Shown here one piece after another: positions 43,759 through 52,447 of a DNA stretch of 63,328 nucleotides; position 1 is the stretch's first letter, and each line of letters opens with the position of its first letter. Below the pieces are notes generated by a model. That model saw only the letters and a list, made by a program, of their open reading frames with translations, was not told the origin of the DNA and made no database searches. The translations under genes were made by a program, and so were the position numbers. The DNA is taken from assembly GCA_017445925.1 (NCBI GenBank), contig JAFSRW010000010.1:1-63328 (forward strand), written 5' to 3'. The stretch is from Bacteroidaceae bacterium (lineage in GTDB: Bacteria > Bacteroidota > Bacteroidia > Bacteroidales > Bacteroidaceae).

Positions 43759-46401
43759 TTAGTTGTTCTTGATGTGAACATCACGCTGTGGGAAGGGAAT
43801 CTCTATATTGTTTGCATTCAGCGTATTATAGATGATTTCCTTTACACGGCTAGTTAGTGCGACCTTCTCCTCTACCAGCATCCAAATGCAGACAGCCAGA
43901 TCTACGCTGCTATCACCGAAATTCACAAAAGCTACCTTCAGAGGCTGCTCCTCGACGTTAGTAATACACTGCCCGTCGGCATTCCTCTCCAGACATACAG
44001 GCATCAGGGCTTCCGTAATCATCTTACGCACTTCCTCCACATTGCTTCCGTAGGCCACACCAACAGGAATCTTTATCAGTTCATAACGGTGGTTGCGTGT
44101 CATGTTCTTAAAGTTCTTTCTGAAGAGAGCACTGTTCATGAAAGCTATCACACAACCGTCAGTTGTTACAATCTGTGTACTCTGATAGGTAATACTCTCC
44201 ACCTTTCCGGCAATGCCGTCACATTCTATATAATCACCCACATGAATACGACCTGTCATCAGTGAGATACCATAGAAGAAGTTCTCCAGAATGCTCTGCA
44301 TGGCAAATCCCAAACCTGTAGCCAGACCTGCACCGACAATGCTGATTCCGTCCCTTGGAACATCCAGTACCACCAATGCAATAATGATATAGATACCCCA
44401 ACAAAGAATGCCTATAACATTACGTGCCAGAGTAAGGTTCAGCGTTTCGTTTTCAGAAAGAAGTTTACGCCTATAATGACAATAGAACCCACGTATAGCG
44501 TAGTTAAGATAACGGAAAACAAACCATAGTGCAGCGATAAGGCTCAGACGATCCAAAGAGATACGAATCAGGTTCTGCTGATTTACGATATCCATACGGA
44601 AGAAAGATTCGCAAAGGCTTGTCATCTCAAATACCCTGGACGCCCAATAGATACTGAAGAAAACTGAAGCAACGCCAAATATCGGCACCAATGTCAACTT
44701 AAACAAGTCATATATCCATGTTACTGAGATATAGTCGCCACGCTGCATTTTCCTCTTCAGCGCCTTCATCTCATCGCTTATATCTTCTCCGTTGGCTTTC
44801 TTTCCCTTCAAGTCCGGTCTTATCTTAGAAAGAAGATGTTGCTCTTCATACATCTCCATTATATCATAGAAGCAAGTTACCGTCATAATGGCAGCCAACT
44901 GGAAAGTCCACCATATCATTATCTGAACTGCCAACAAAGAGAAACCTACCCATGAGGCAATACAGGCTATAATCATAACCATACTGGTAGCATGCATATA
45001 CATGATATCAAGCAAGGGGAGCTGTTCGCTATGCTTCTTTGAGACTCTCCATTGCCAGATGCAGAAGCCAAGCAGAACCGGTGGGAAAATAAGGTTGACT
45101 ACCTGATTGGGAATCAGAACAATCCTGAACAGAATCACCACAAACGAGAGCAGCATCAGAGGCAAATAAATAACGGCAGCATGACGCATCTGCTCTCCCT
45201 TTAGACGTATGTACAGACTCAGGAAAATAACCTCCATCAGCCAAGCCATATTTATAATCTGGGCCGTTCCCATCTGTACGAAATTACGCTGAATAGAAGA
45301 ACGCACAATCATCACTATAACGGCAAACAGGGCTATTCCCACCACATAATTCAGCATCTGGCGCTTTAGTTTAAATGCATCGCTACGCCATCTCTTGGGT
45401 AACAGCCACCTAAGGATGACATAGCTGATAAGAAGCGAAATGGTCAGATAGAACACCAGAAAGACGCTGATAAACAATACTGGGGCACCACGCCACTCTG
45501 AGAAGGTGTGTTCATGGCCTGCAAAGGGCTTGTATTTAGAATCCAAGGCACTCTTAGCTCTGACAACCTGGAACGGCAAAGACTTAAGAATCTTAAAATA
45601 ATTCTCGCTTCCGTTAATAAAGATATTATCCTGTAACAGTTTATATCTACTCTCGGCAAACGAGTGCAGCTCCTCCACCTTGCCGCTCACACTCTTGTAA
45701 TAAGTATTTTCTGCATCCAGTTTCTCAAGAAAACTCTGCATATTATCACGCAGAATGATTGCGTACTTCAGGCAAGCAGCACGATCCTTAAGCTGTTGTC
45801 CTGTGAGATAAAGAGGCTCTGTGCTTTCCTCCTCTTCCTCTCCATGAGACAACATTGCCAAATCTTTTTCCTTCATATTGTCCCTGACATCCAGCAGAGA
45901 ATCCTTCTTTTCCAACAAGGAGTCAATGGCCTGCATCAGAATGCTGTCATTCTCGGTCAGCACACTATCAGCATCTGCCTGACTTACAGGAGGCATGCTT
46001 TTTAACGACTGAATGAGGGCATCATACCTTTCTATCTCCTGCTTAACACGCGCTATTATCTTATCGTACTGATGCATCTTGCTATCACGGTTGTTAAGGT
46101 CGTGATACAAGTCGGTAGCCTGCTGACAGGCATAGGCCATATCAAAAGTGTTTTCTATTGTCTGCGAGTACAGCATAAGGCCAATCTGCTCGCATTGGTG
46201 CATATAGTTGACCAACTGCTGATGTTGTTGTGTTCCCTGCTGCTCATACACTGCCATAAAGGTCTGCTGCTGGTCATATTTAATTTGAAGTTCAGCCTTC
46301 AGCACACCAAGGGTTCGTGCCAAATCTTTCTCCTTCAGCACAGCATCCGCCGGCATCACACATGCCAGCAATAATACGATAAATACCAGAAACTTTTTCA
46401 T
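43759..46401 (-). CDS. MscS-family mechanosensitive channel, large form
   Basis: 880 residues. Signal peptide, a coiled-coil periplasmic domain to about 290, about eight to ten membrane helices, then the MscS pore helix GAGLATGLGFAMQSILENFF and the beta domain GRIHVGDYIE, VESITYQST. Similar in layout to MscK/YbdG-type long channels. Releases solutes on osmotic downshock in the inner membrane. A string of Asp/Ser and Glu repeats (about 165-190) is acidic and low in complexity. Confidence 0.9.
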   Translation of the reverse strand: MKKFLVFIVLLLACVMPADAVLKEKDLARTLGVLKAELQIKYDQQQTFMAVYEQQGTQQHQQLVNYMHQCEQIGLMLYSQTIENTFDMAYACQQATDLYHDLNNRDSKMHQYDKIIARVKQEIERYDALIQSLKSMPPVSQADADSVLTENDSILMQAIDSLLEKKDSLLDVRDNMKEKDLAMLSHGEEEEESTEPLYLTGQQLKDRAACLKYAIILRDNMQSFLEKLDAENTYYKSVSGKVEELHSFAESRYKLLQDNIFINGSENYFKILKSLPFQVVRAKSALDSKYKPFAGHEHTFSEWRGAPVLFISVFLVFYLTISLLISYVILRWLLPKRWRSDAFKLKRQMLNYVVGIALFAVIVMIVRSSIQRNFVQMGTAQIINMAWLMEVIFLSLYIRLKGEQMRHAAVIYLPLMLLSFVVILFRIVLIPNQVVNLIFPPVLLGFCIWQWRVSKKHSEQLPLLDIMYMHATSMVMIIACIASWVGFSLLAVQIMIWWTFQLAAIMTVTCFYDIMEMYEEQHLLSKIRPDLKGKKANGEDISDEMKALKRKMQRGDYISVTWIYDLFKLTLVPIFGVASVFFSIYWASRVFEMTSLCESFFRMDIVNQQNLIRISLDRLSLIAALWFVFRYLNYAIRGFYCHYRRKLLSENETLNLTLARNVIGILCWGIYIIIALVVLDVPRDGISIVGAGLATGLGFAMQSILENFFYGISLMTGRIHVGDYIECDGIAGKVESITYQSTQIVTTDGCVIAFMNSALFRKNFKNMTRNHRYELIKIPVGVAYGSNVEEVRKMITEALMPVCLERNADGQCITNVEEQPLKVAFVNFGDSSVDLAVCIWMLVEEKVALTSRVKEIIYNTLNANNIEIPFPQRDVHIKNN

Positions 46402-46410
46402 AATTCTATA

Positions 46411-46440
46411 ACTTTCAACTCGTCAACTCGTCAACTCTTT
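46411..46440. repeat. 8-bp tandem repeat TCAACTCG at glycosyltransferase 3-prime end
   Basis: Three octamers from 46415 to 46438. They encode the last residues (KELTS) and the stop of the glycosyltransferase. The only clear 8-bp array among otherwise 7-bp arrays. Confidence 0.85.
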
Positions 46441-47439
46441 ATACGTCTTTTTTCCTTTAACGTGATACTGCCACAAAAGACTCTTAGGGAATAGGAACTC
46501 GCTGGAATGCACAACTGCAGCCTGCATATTTCGCTTGCGGTCCTCCTTGAAACCAGCCCTCATCTTACGGAAAGCCCAACGTCCACTCCACACGGCAATA
46601 CAACTGCCCCACTGAAGCGTAAGGAAGAAATACAAACATGCCAAAGCATCCAACCAGAAACGGCGGCGCATCACATCCTTTAACTGGTCGTCAGGCAGAT
46701 TCTTGTAGAGCAATATCATGTTGTTACGGAAGTTCAGAAACGTTTTTTTACTGTTTTGCTTTGGCAGCGAGGCGCCTCCCACATGGTACACTACGCTCTG
46801 AGGTACACATACTATCTTATATCCCCTTGCTCTCAAGCGCCAACAGAGGTCTATTTCCTCCTGATGGGCAAAGAAACGGGCATCAAGTCCGCCTGCCTCC
46901 CAATACAGTTTACTACGTATCATCAGCGCTGCCCCTGTAGCCCACAGGACAGGAACCACCGTATCATACTGACCTAAATCCTCCTCCACAGTATTGAAGA
47001 CTCTTCCCCTGCAGAAAGGATAACCCAGATAGTCGATGTATCCGCCACAGGCACCTGCATATTCCAGCATAGAGCGGTTCCACTCACATCTTAGCTTAGG
47101 CTGACAGGCAACCACATCCTCGTGAGCATCCATATAAGTAAGCATGGGTTGTAACCAACCCTCTGTTACTTCCACATCACTGTTCAACAACAGGTAGTAT
47201 TCTGCCTCAACTTGCCTTAAAGCCTGATTGTAACCCTCGGCAAAGCCATAGTTCTTGTCAAGGACAATGGTTCTCACTTCAGAAAATTCCGTTTCCATCA
47301 CCTTCAGCGAGTCATCCTTGCTGGCATTATCAGCCACAATTACCTCAGCCTCCTGACTATATTTCAGTACAGAGGGCAGAAACTTCCGAAGCATGCTTGC
47401 CCCATTCCAATTCAGTATTACTATTGCTATGTTTTTCAT
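46423..47439 (-). CDS. family 2 glycosyltransferase
   Basis: 338 residues from ATG 47437-47439 (MKNIAIVILNWNG). NNDSDV-type motif is LLLNSDVEVT, preceded by VIVADNAS; acceptor motif FAHQEEIDLCWRLRARGYK; rhamnosyltransferase-like (WcaA/RfbN style). One hydrophobic segment near 265-285. The start overlaps the mtaB stop by 4 bp, an odd partner that implies cotranscription only. Confidence 0.9.
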   Translation of the reverse strand: MKNIAIVILNWNGASMLRKFLPSVLKYSQEAEVIVADNASKDDSLKVMETEFSEVRTIVLDKNYGFAEGYNQALRQVEAEYYLLLNSDVEVTEGWLQPMLTYMDAHEDVVACQPKLRCEWNRSMLEYAGACGGYIDYLGYPFCRGRVFNTVEEDLGQYDTVVPVLWATGAALMIRSKLYWEAGGLDARFFAHQEEIDLCWRLRARGYKIVCVPQSVVYHVGGASLPKQNSKKTFLNFRNNMILLYKNLPDDQLKDVMRRRFWLDALACLYFFLTLQWGSCIAVWSGRWAFRKMRAGFKEDRKRNMQAAVVHSSEFLFPKSLLWQYHVKGKKTYKELTS

Positions 47440-48764
47440 ATCAATTCTGCTATTAGCAGTTCTTCCTCTTCGTCCCATTTACCAAGACGAACATTTACAA
47501 TTCTATTATCCATCTCCTCCGTGGTATGTACAGCCACCTTTATATAATTATCAGTGAAACCATGCATGATACCTTTAGTTCTGCTGTGTTCCAACAGCAC
47601 AGGTCTCACCTGCCCTACAAACCGATCATAGAAACCACGCAGTTTTTTCTGGCTTAATGCAATTACCTGCTGACTGCGTTCATGCTTTTGCTGGGCAGAT
47701 ACCACATAAGGAATCTGCAGAGCCTTTGTACCAGGACGTTCGCTATAACTGAAAACATGATACTGGCTCACATCTATCTTCTCCATAAAATTAAGTGCCT
47801 CACGGAACAGTTCGTCAGTTTCGCCTCGTGTACCCACTATCACATCTACTCCAATAAAAGCATCTGGCATCAGCTCGCGCACGCGCGTAACCTTATTATT
47901 AAATAAAAGGGTGTCATACCGACGATGCATAAGTCGGAGCACCTCATCGCTTCCGCTCTGTAGGGGAATATGAAAATGAGGCATAAATCTGCTGCTCTGA
48001 GCACAAAACTGTATAACTTCATCCGTAAGCAGATTTGGCTCAATACTACTGATGCGATAACGTTCAATGCCTTCCACCTTATCCAAGGCTTTTATCAGTT
48101 CCAGAAAAGATTCGCCTGTACTTTTGCCAAAATCACCTATATTCACGCCTGTAATCACTATCTCTTTCCCACCCAATCGGGCTGCCTCCTGAGCATGGTC
48201 CACCATAGACTGTATGCTGCCATTCCGGCTCCTTCCTCTGGCAAAGGGAATAGTACAGTAAGTACAGTAATAGTCACATCCGTCCTGAACCTTCAGGAAA
48301 TAACGGGTTCTGTCGCCACAAGAACAACTGGGAACAAAACTTCGAATGTCTGCTGTCTTGCTGGTATGATATTCATGTGCCACAAGTGCCCTTTCCTCTG
48401 GCATCATGGGCAAGCGCTCTGCAATATAATTCAGAATCTGGCCTTTCTGCTCGCTGCCTAAAACCAAATCCACACCTTCCAAGGCCGACACCTGCTCAGG
48501 TTTCAACTGGGCATAACAACCTGTAACAACAACCAAAGCGCCAGGATGCCTGCGAACCATCTTGCTTATAGCCTGACGGCACTTAGCATCTGCCACCTCG
48601 GTAACGCTGCAAGTGTTAATAATACATATATCAGCTACCTCTCCCCTGCCAACCGTTTCCACGCCAGCCTCCTTGAGTTGTTTGCCAACGGTACTTGTCT
48701 CAGCAAAGTTCAACTTGCAGCCTAATGTAAAATATGCGGCTTTCTTGCCTTTGAAGTCATACAT
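47436..48764 (-). CDS. mtaB: tRNA t6A37 methylthiotransferase
   Basis: 442 residues. N-terminal MTTase cysteines in LGCKLN, INTCSVTE and TGCYAQL; radical-SAM cluster CDYYCTYC at about 158-165; C-terminal TRAM-like domain. Converts t6A to ms2t6A at tRNA position 37. Preceded by a full promoter only 5 nt from the ATG. Confidence 0.94.
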   Translation of the reverse strand: MYDFKGKKAAYFTLGCKLNFAETSTVGKQLKEAGVETVGRGEVADICIINTCSVTEVADAKCRQAISKMVRRHPGALVVVTGCYAQLKPEQVSALEGVDLVLGSEQKGQILNYIAERLPMMPEERALVAHEYHTSKTADIRSFVPSCSCGDRTRYFLKVQDGCDYYCTYCTIPFARGRSRNGSIQSMVDHAQEAARLGGKEIVITGVNIGDFGKSTGESFLELIKALDKVEGIERYRISSIEPNLLTDEVIQFCAQSSRFMPHFHIPLQSGSDEVLRLMHRRYDTLLFNNKVTRVRELMPDAFIGVDVIVGTRGETDELFREALNFMEKIDVSQYHVFSYSERPGTKALQIPYVVSAQQKHERSQQVIALSQKKLRGFYDRFVGQVRPVLLEHSRTKGIMHGFTDNYIKVAVHTTEEMDNRIVNVRLGKWDEEEELLIAELI

Positions 48765-48769
48765 GGGGA

Positions 48770-48800
48770 CAAATTTACGAATAAGCGAGCGATAAACAAA
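48770..48800 (-). promoter_or_regulatory. mtaB promoter, leaderless spacing
   Basis: TTTG (48797-48800), 19 nt, TAAATTTG (48770-48777) on the minus strand, then 5 nt to the ATG. Confidence 0.8.
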
Positions 48801-49014
48801 AATTAATTGGAATTTTTATTCTTTTTTCGCACAAAAGTAAGTTCGAGGCGGTTTATTGAAGTGTGCACAAAAAACGTCAAAAAGTGAAATTTTTCAAAAA
48901 AATCAAAAAAAAGAGCAAAAACGAATAGTGCTGATTTTCAACAAGTTACGAAAAAATCTCAAAAAAAGATTAAAAAAAAACTCAAAAAAAGATACAACAT
49001 ATTGAAAAACTCCG
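48801..49014. other. A-rich gene-free spacer
   Basis: About 214 bp of A/T-rich sequence with repeated CAAAAAAA and TCAAAAAAAGA tracts (three near 48955-48990), phased roughly every 10-17 bp, consistent with bent DNA upstream of the micro-lipoprotein promoter. No ORF or RNA gene recognised. Confidence 0.5.
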
Positions 49015-49022
49015 TACCTTTG
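49015..49022 (+). promoter_or_regulatory. -7 box TACCTTTG of micro-lipoprotein
   Basis: Perfect TAnnTTTG box with phased A-tracts upstream instead of a clear TTTG -33; leader about 45 nt. Confidence 0.7.
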
Positions 49023-49074
49023 CAGCGTTTTAATAAGCAATTGATTGTTTTACAGATTTAAAAAAGCAAAAAAA

Positions 49075-49257
49075 ATGAAAAAGTTAGCATTTTTGTTCGC
49101 AGCTGTAGTAGCTGTATCTTTCGCTTCTTGTGGTAACACTACCGCTCAGAATGAGGAAACTGCCGATACAATCGACACTACCGCTGTTGAGACTTGTGAC
49201 ACTACTTGCGCTGACACTGTAGCAGCTGACACAGTTGCTGCTCCCGTAGCTGAGTAA
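49075..49257 (+). CDS. 60-aa Thr/Asp-rich micro-lipoprotein
   Basis: Starts at ATG 49075 (MKKLAFLFAAVVAVSFASC). Lipobox FASC gives lipid Cys19 and a mature chain of about 42 residues made of Thr, Asp, Ala, Val and two further Cys (TCDTTCADT). Strongly acidic, no predicted fold; relatives with this composition recur in Bacteroidales. Has its own promoter after A-tracts and a strong terminator, so it may be highly expressed. Function unknown. Confidence 0.75.
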   Translation: MKKLAFLFAAVVAVSFASCGNTTAQNEETADTIDTTAVETCDTTCADTVAADTVAAPVAE

Positions 49258-49288
49258 TCAAGACGACTGAACAAAAAAAGTCTTAAAA

Positions 49289-49320
49289 AGACGACACCCT
49301 CAGGGTGCCGTCTTTTTTTT
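49289..49320 (+). terminator. terminator of micro-lipoprotein, also amylase 3-prime end
   Basis: AGACG-a-CACCC pairs with GGGTG-c-CGTCT across a TCA loop, then a run of T. The minus-strand amylase stop and its last codons (KKKTAP) fall inside it. Confidence 0.85.
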
Positions 49321-51369
49321 GCCATTAATGATGTAGATGTCCTTCTTCAATTGTGAATTATGAATTATGAATTGTGAATTGACCTTACGTCCACTCAGGT
49401 CGTAAACTGATTGAGAATTGAGAGACGAGAGGCCGCTTCCCCGCTCCCCCTTTAGGGGAGTGTTTATCGCAGAATTATTAAACATAGCTTTAATTCCAGT
49501 TTCCTTTTCCGTCGTTTGGTCCTCTACCATGTATTTGCCTGCGTCTTGAGTACCTGTTATACAAAGGTAGCTATCGGAACGGAGGCCCGTAATATCCACA
49601 GTCTGTTTATTGCCGGATGTGGTGCTTACCACCAGATTAAGGTATTGGTCTGGGGAAGTAAGCTCGTAAGTTTGATAGTACCATCGTTTGCCCTCTATGG
49701 TCTTAGTGGTGTTGACTCGCTTTCCTGGCCAGTTGCCGCTGAGTTGCTTGTTGGCATTGTCCCAGACATAAAAAGTCATGCCTGTCCAAGTAACATCGGA
49801 ACAGACATGGAGGGTAATATCGTGCGGCTGAAAAATCTTGTATTCCCGTTGCTGAACACCCGTAACCTTTCCTCCTGAAAGAATGCCTGCCCGGAGGGTG
49901 CAGGAAGATTCTATGTTGAGTATCGCGCCACTTGTCAGTTGAGAACTCTCCGCCGTTGGCTCTGAACCATCCAAGGTATAGACGATGCTGGCTTCAGAGA
50001 GGGTGCTGGCAGCTGTAAGCTTGACCTTCAGAGGTGCTGCGTAGATGCCGTCTGGCACATCCATCCATACGGTATTGGCGCTCCGGCTTAAACAATAGCG
50101 ATAGCCTTTGCCGGAAAGAATCTCGGTATATTGGGTCTTGCTCACATTATAATTCTGGGGCGTATCGCCTACCACACAGAGCAAAGTTCCCTGCTTACCC
50201 GTAGTAGCTGCTGCATAGTAATGCTGAGTACTGGCTTTCTGCTGACTGGCACTGGTGTTGGTAATGCCTGCCAATCGGCGAGCCAAAATCATCTGCTTAA
50301 TGGCATAGCGATTATCCTGCCAATGTGTGTAGAAGATACAAGGCGTTCCGGGCATAGCCAACAGATAGGCATTGGCAGCAAGGGTATCTGTGCGGATGGG
50401 ATCTTGCTCATCTCCGTTGCTTCGCTTTTCTGTATCGTGATTCTCCACGAAGGTAACAGCATACCTTTTATAATTATTGTCGGCAGAAAGCGGTTTCTCA
50501 TCATATCCAAGATTACGCCAATCACGACTGTTAACGGCATCGCGCATACGATAGCGGAACTGAAAATCAAAGGCAGCGCTGGTAGGCTTGTCGGATACAT
50601 AACCCTTGCTGTTGTTCACCCATTGACGGATTTTATTGGTACTGTCCCAATACTCGCCAACGCTGAACGCCGGCTGAGCATAGGTATTATAATCTGCGAT
50701 AAAAGAGGCATAGAAACCCTTGACCATATCGTAACGGAAGCCTGTATAACCTATATCCTCAAGGAGAAACTTCAGATAAGCCTTAACGCATTCCTGCACA
50801 TTAGGGCTCTTGTGGTCAAGGTCGCGACAACCAGGCCAACCCTCGCCCGTATCGTTATTCTCTGACAATGAAACACCATGCTGACTGGCCCATTCTGCCG
50901 TCTTGCCGTCATCATCGTTCAGACAAATATCGGAAGGCAGCATCTGATAGGTCTGCCCGTTGTAGGTCTCGGCAGGATAATCCACCCACGACCCGTTCCG
51001 ACCCATGTTCTCGCGATGATTGATAACCACATCGGCTATCACACCCGTTCCTCTTTGCTTAAAAGCAGCAATCATGCTACGCAACTGGACTTCGGAACCA
51101 AAGGAACTCTTCTGATTAAAGTAATAGACAGGCGTGTACCCCATCATATTACGGTCTGTATTACACCATCCGCTCTGCGGCACCCAAACAAGTTGGAAGT
51201 AGGGAGCTATCTCATCGGCCTGCGCCTGCAGGTTAGTCCATGAAGTTTCCGAGAAGGAATCCCAATAGAATCCTTGCAGCATTACGCCTTCATAGTCAGC
51301 TGGCCAACCCTGAGCCAGGGAGCTCAGCCGAAACAACATCAGCAACAGTAGCAACGTGATTTGTTTCAC
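49300..51369 (-). CDS. secreted alpha-amylase (GH13) with repeat-built C-terminal tail
   Basis: 689 residues; signal peptide 1-19. GH13 barrel with Asp214 (GFRYDMVKG), Glu239 (FSVGEYWD) and Asp312 (FVENHDTEKR). Then a chitobiase-type Fn3-like domain (about 425-500, SIVYTLDGSEPT) and a CBM26-like starch-binding domain (about 505-600). The tail shows YDLSGRKV...DIYIINGKK, the T9SS-style signal, but its linker is coded by a palindromic repeat and a heptamer array, and the last residues by a terminator hairpin. Endo-hydrolysis of starch at the cell surface. Confidence 0.9.
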   Translation of the reverse strand: MKQITLLLLLMLFRLSSLAQGWPADYEGVMLQGFYWDSFSETSWTNLQAQADEIAPYFQLVWVPQSGWCNTDRNMMGYTPVYYFNQKSSFGSEVQLRSMIAAFKQRGTGVIADVVINHRENMGRNGSWVDYPAETYNGQTYQMLPSDICLNDDDGKTAEWASQHGVSLSENNDTGEGWPGCRDLDHKSPNVQECVKAYLKFLLEDIGYTGFRYDMVKGFYASFIADYNTYAQPAFSVGEYWDSTNKIRQWVNNSKGYVSDKPTSAAFDFQFRYRMRDAVNSRDWRNLGYDEKPLSADNNYKRYAVTFVENHDTEKRSNGDEQDPIRTDTLAANAYLLAMPGTPCIFYTHWQDNRYAIKQMILARRLAGITNTSASQQKASTQHYYAAATTGKQGTLLCVVGDTPQNYNVSKTQYTEILSGKGYRYCLSRSANTVWMDVPDGIYAAPLKVKLTAASTLSEASIVYTLDGSEPTAESSQLTSGAILNIESSCTLRAGILSGGKVTGVQQREYKIFQPHDITLHVCSDVTWTGMTFYVWDNANKQLSGNWPGKRVNTTKTIEGKRWYYQTYELTSPDQYLNLVVSTTSGNKQTVDITGLRSDSYLCITGTQDAGKYMVEDQTTEKETGIKAMFNNSAINTPLKGERGSGLSSLNSQSVYDLSGRKVNSQFIIHNSQLKKDIYIINGKKKTAP
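49351..49378. repeat. heptamer array TTATGAA inside amylase tail
   Basis: Four 7-bp units in register; in the minus frame they encode the NSQFIIHNSQL linker between the two halves of the C-terminal signal. Confidence 0.85.
49430..49462. repeat. palindromic repeat copy inside amylase tail
   Basis: Tail GGCCGCTTCCCCG then CTCCCCC-TTTA-GGGGAG. Encodes the segment around PLKGERGSGL in the amylase. Confidence 0.8.
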
Positions 51370-51416
51370 CTTAGTGTTGATTTATTAACATATCCGGTTA
51401 ATACCATCCATCGTTG

Positions 51417-51424
51417 CAAAAGTA
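51417..51424 (-). promoter_or_regulatory. amylase -7 box TACTTTTG
   Basis: Minus-strand box about 47 nt before the amylase ATG. Confidence 0.55.
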
Positions 51425-51788
51425 TATATATGCCGGCAGAATACAAAACAAATCCGCATTTTTTTGTGTCATGCGTGAAGAGATTTCACTATGGAGGTGA
51501 ATCAAAAATATGTATGTGTAATGGAAGACTAATAACTAAGGCAAAAGCCTGCTACCCCTCCTTCTTGTGACAACATTGTAAACGAATAATGAACATCTAT
51601 CATCAAAAATACAAGCAAAGATACAACAATATTTTATATTTGTGAAGTGTTCCCAAAAGATATATTACTTTATTAACTGCTTTCCTATATTTGAGTCAGT
51701 TATTATATTTCTTCATGATAATCTAAATCGCAAATTCCTTTTAATTTATACTTCCGAAATAACTTCCTCTATTTTCGCTGCTTTAAAA
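51425..51788. other. gene-free A/T-rich spacer
   Basis: Between the amylase promoter and the toxin-antitoxin promoter. An open frame from 51642 reads into the antitoxin but has no family features and contains the promoter, so it is not called. No RNA gene seen. Confidence 0.5.
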
Positions 51789-51819
51789 TTTGTTTGTTCA
51801 CAAATTGTTCGTAAATTTG
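51789..51819 (+). promoter_or_regulatory. toxin-antitoxin promoter with possible operator
   Basis: TTTG (51789-51792), 19 nt, TAAATTTG (51812-51819). Between the boxes TTGTTC occurs at 51794-51799 and 51805-51810, one helical turn apart, a plausible autorepression site. Confidence 0.7.
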
Positions 51820-51845
51820 CCCCCGAGAACAAAAAGATTACGATT

Positions 51846-52109
51846 ATGACGCAGATATTAGTTACACTGAACGAGGACGCGACAACGCTTCATGTACGCA
51901 AGGCAATTGAATTGCTTCGCGGTGTGGTATCTACTACCGTGTTCAAGACCAAGGATGAGTCCAACAAAAAGACACTCCGCCAGCAGGCATACGTGAAGGA
52001 GTCGCTCGAGAGAGCGTTCGACGAGATGAAGCAGGCTCGTCGTGAAGGTCGTAAACTACAGAGTGCAGACGATTTCATTAAGGAACTGGAAGCAGAAGAA
52101 GCTGTATGA
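51846..52109 (+). CDS. putative antitoxin
   Basis: 87 residues from ATG 51846. N-terminal beta/alpha part (QILVTLNEDATTLHVRKAIELLRGV) and a long basic helix (KESLERAFDEMKQARREGRKLQSADDFIKELE), the latter resembling antitoxin toxin-wrapping tails. No recognised DNA-binding domain. Stop overlaps the toxin start by 4 bp. Confidence 0.7.
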   Translation: MTQILVTLNEDATTLHVRKAIELLRGVVSTTVFKTKDESNKKTLRQQAYVKESLERAFDEMKQARREGRKLQSADDFIKELEAEEAV

Positions 52110-52447
52110 AAGTTGAAATTGTATTGGGTGATGAATTCAAGCGCCAGTTCCAACGACTTGCTAAGAAGTATCCATCGTTGAAGGATGACTTTATCACCTT
52201 TAAGAAGGAACTTGCAGACGAACCTTTTCAAGGATCTGATTTGGGTTGTGGTACCCGTAAGGTGCGGATGGCCATTGCTTCGAAGGGGAAAGGCAAGAGC
52301 GGGGGCGCTCGTGTTATCACATTCAATGTCATTCAGCATGAAGATGACTCTATTGAGATAACATTGCTGACAATTTATGATAAAGGTGAAATCTCCAGCG
52401 TCACGGATAAGTATATAAAATGGCTTGTCTCGCTTATCAATGGATAA
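52106..52447 (+). CDS. RelE/ParE-superfamily toxin
   Basis: 113 residues. ParE/RelE-like helical hairpin (DEFKRQFQRLAKKYPSLKDDFITFKKEL) followed by a beta sheet (GTRKVRMAI, GGARVITFN, IEITLLTIYDKGE). Likely an mRNA interferase or gyrase poison; the catalytic residues cannot be assigned by eye. Coupled to the antitoxin upstream. Confidence 0.82.
   Translation: MKVEIVLGDEFKRQFQRLAKKYPSLKDDFITFKKELADEPFQGSDLGCGTRKVRMAIASKGKGKSGGARVITFNVIQHEDDSIEITLLTIYDKGEISSVTDKYIKWLVSLING

Noticed and set aside
51642-51845. N-terminal extension of the antitoxin frame
   Set aside because: Contains the promoter boxes and is A/T-rich with no family features; ATG 51846 fits better.
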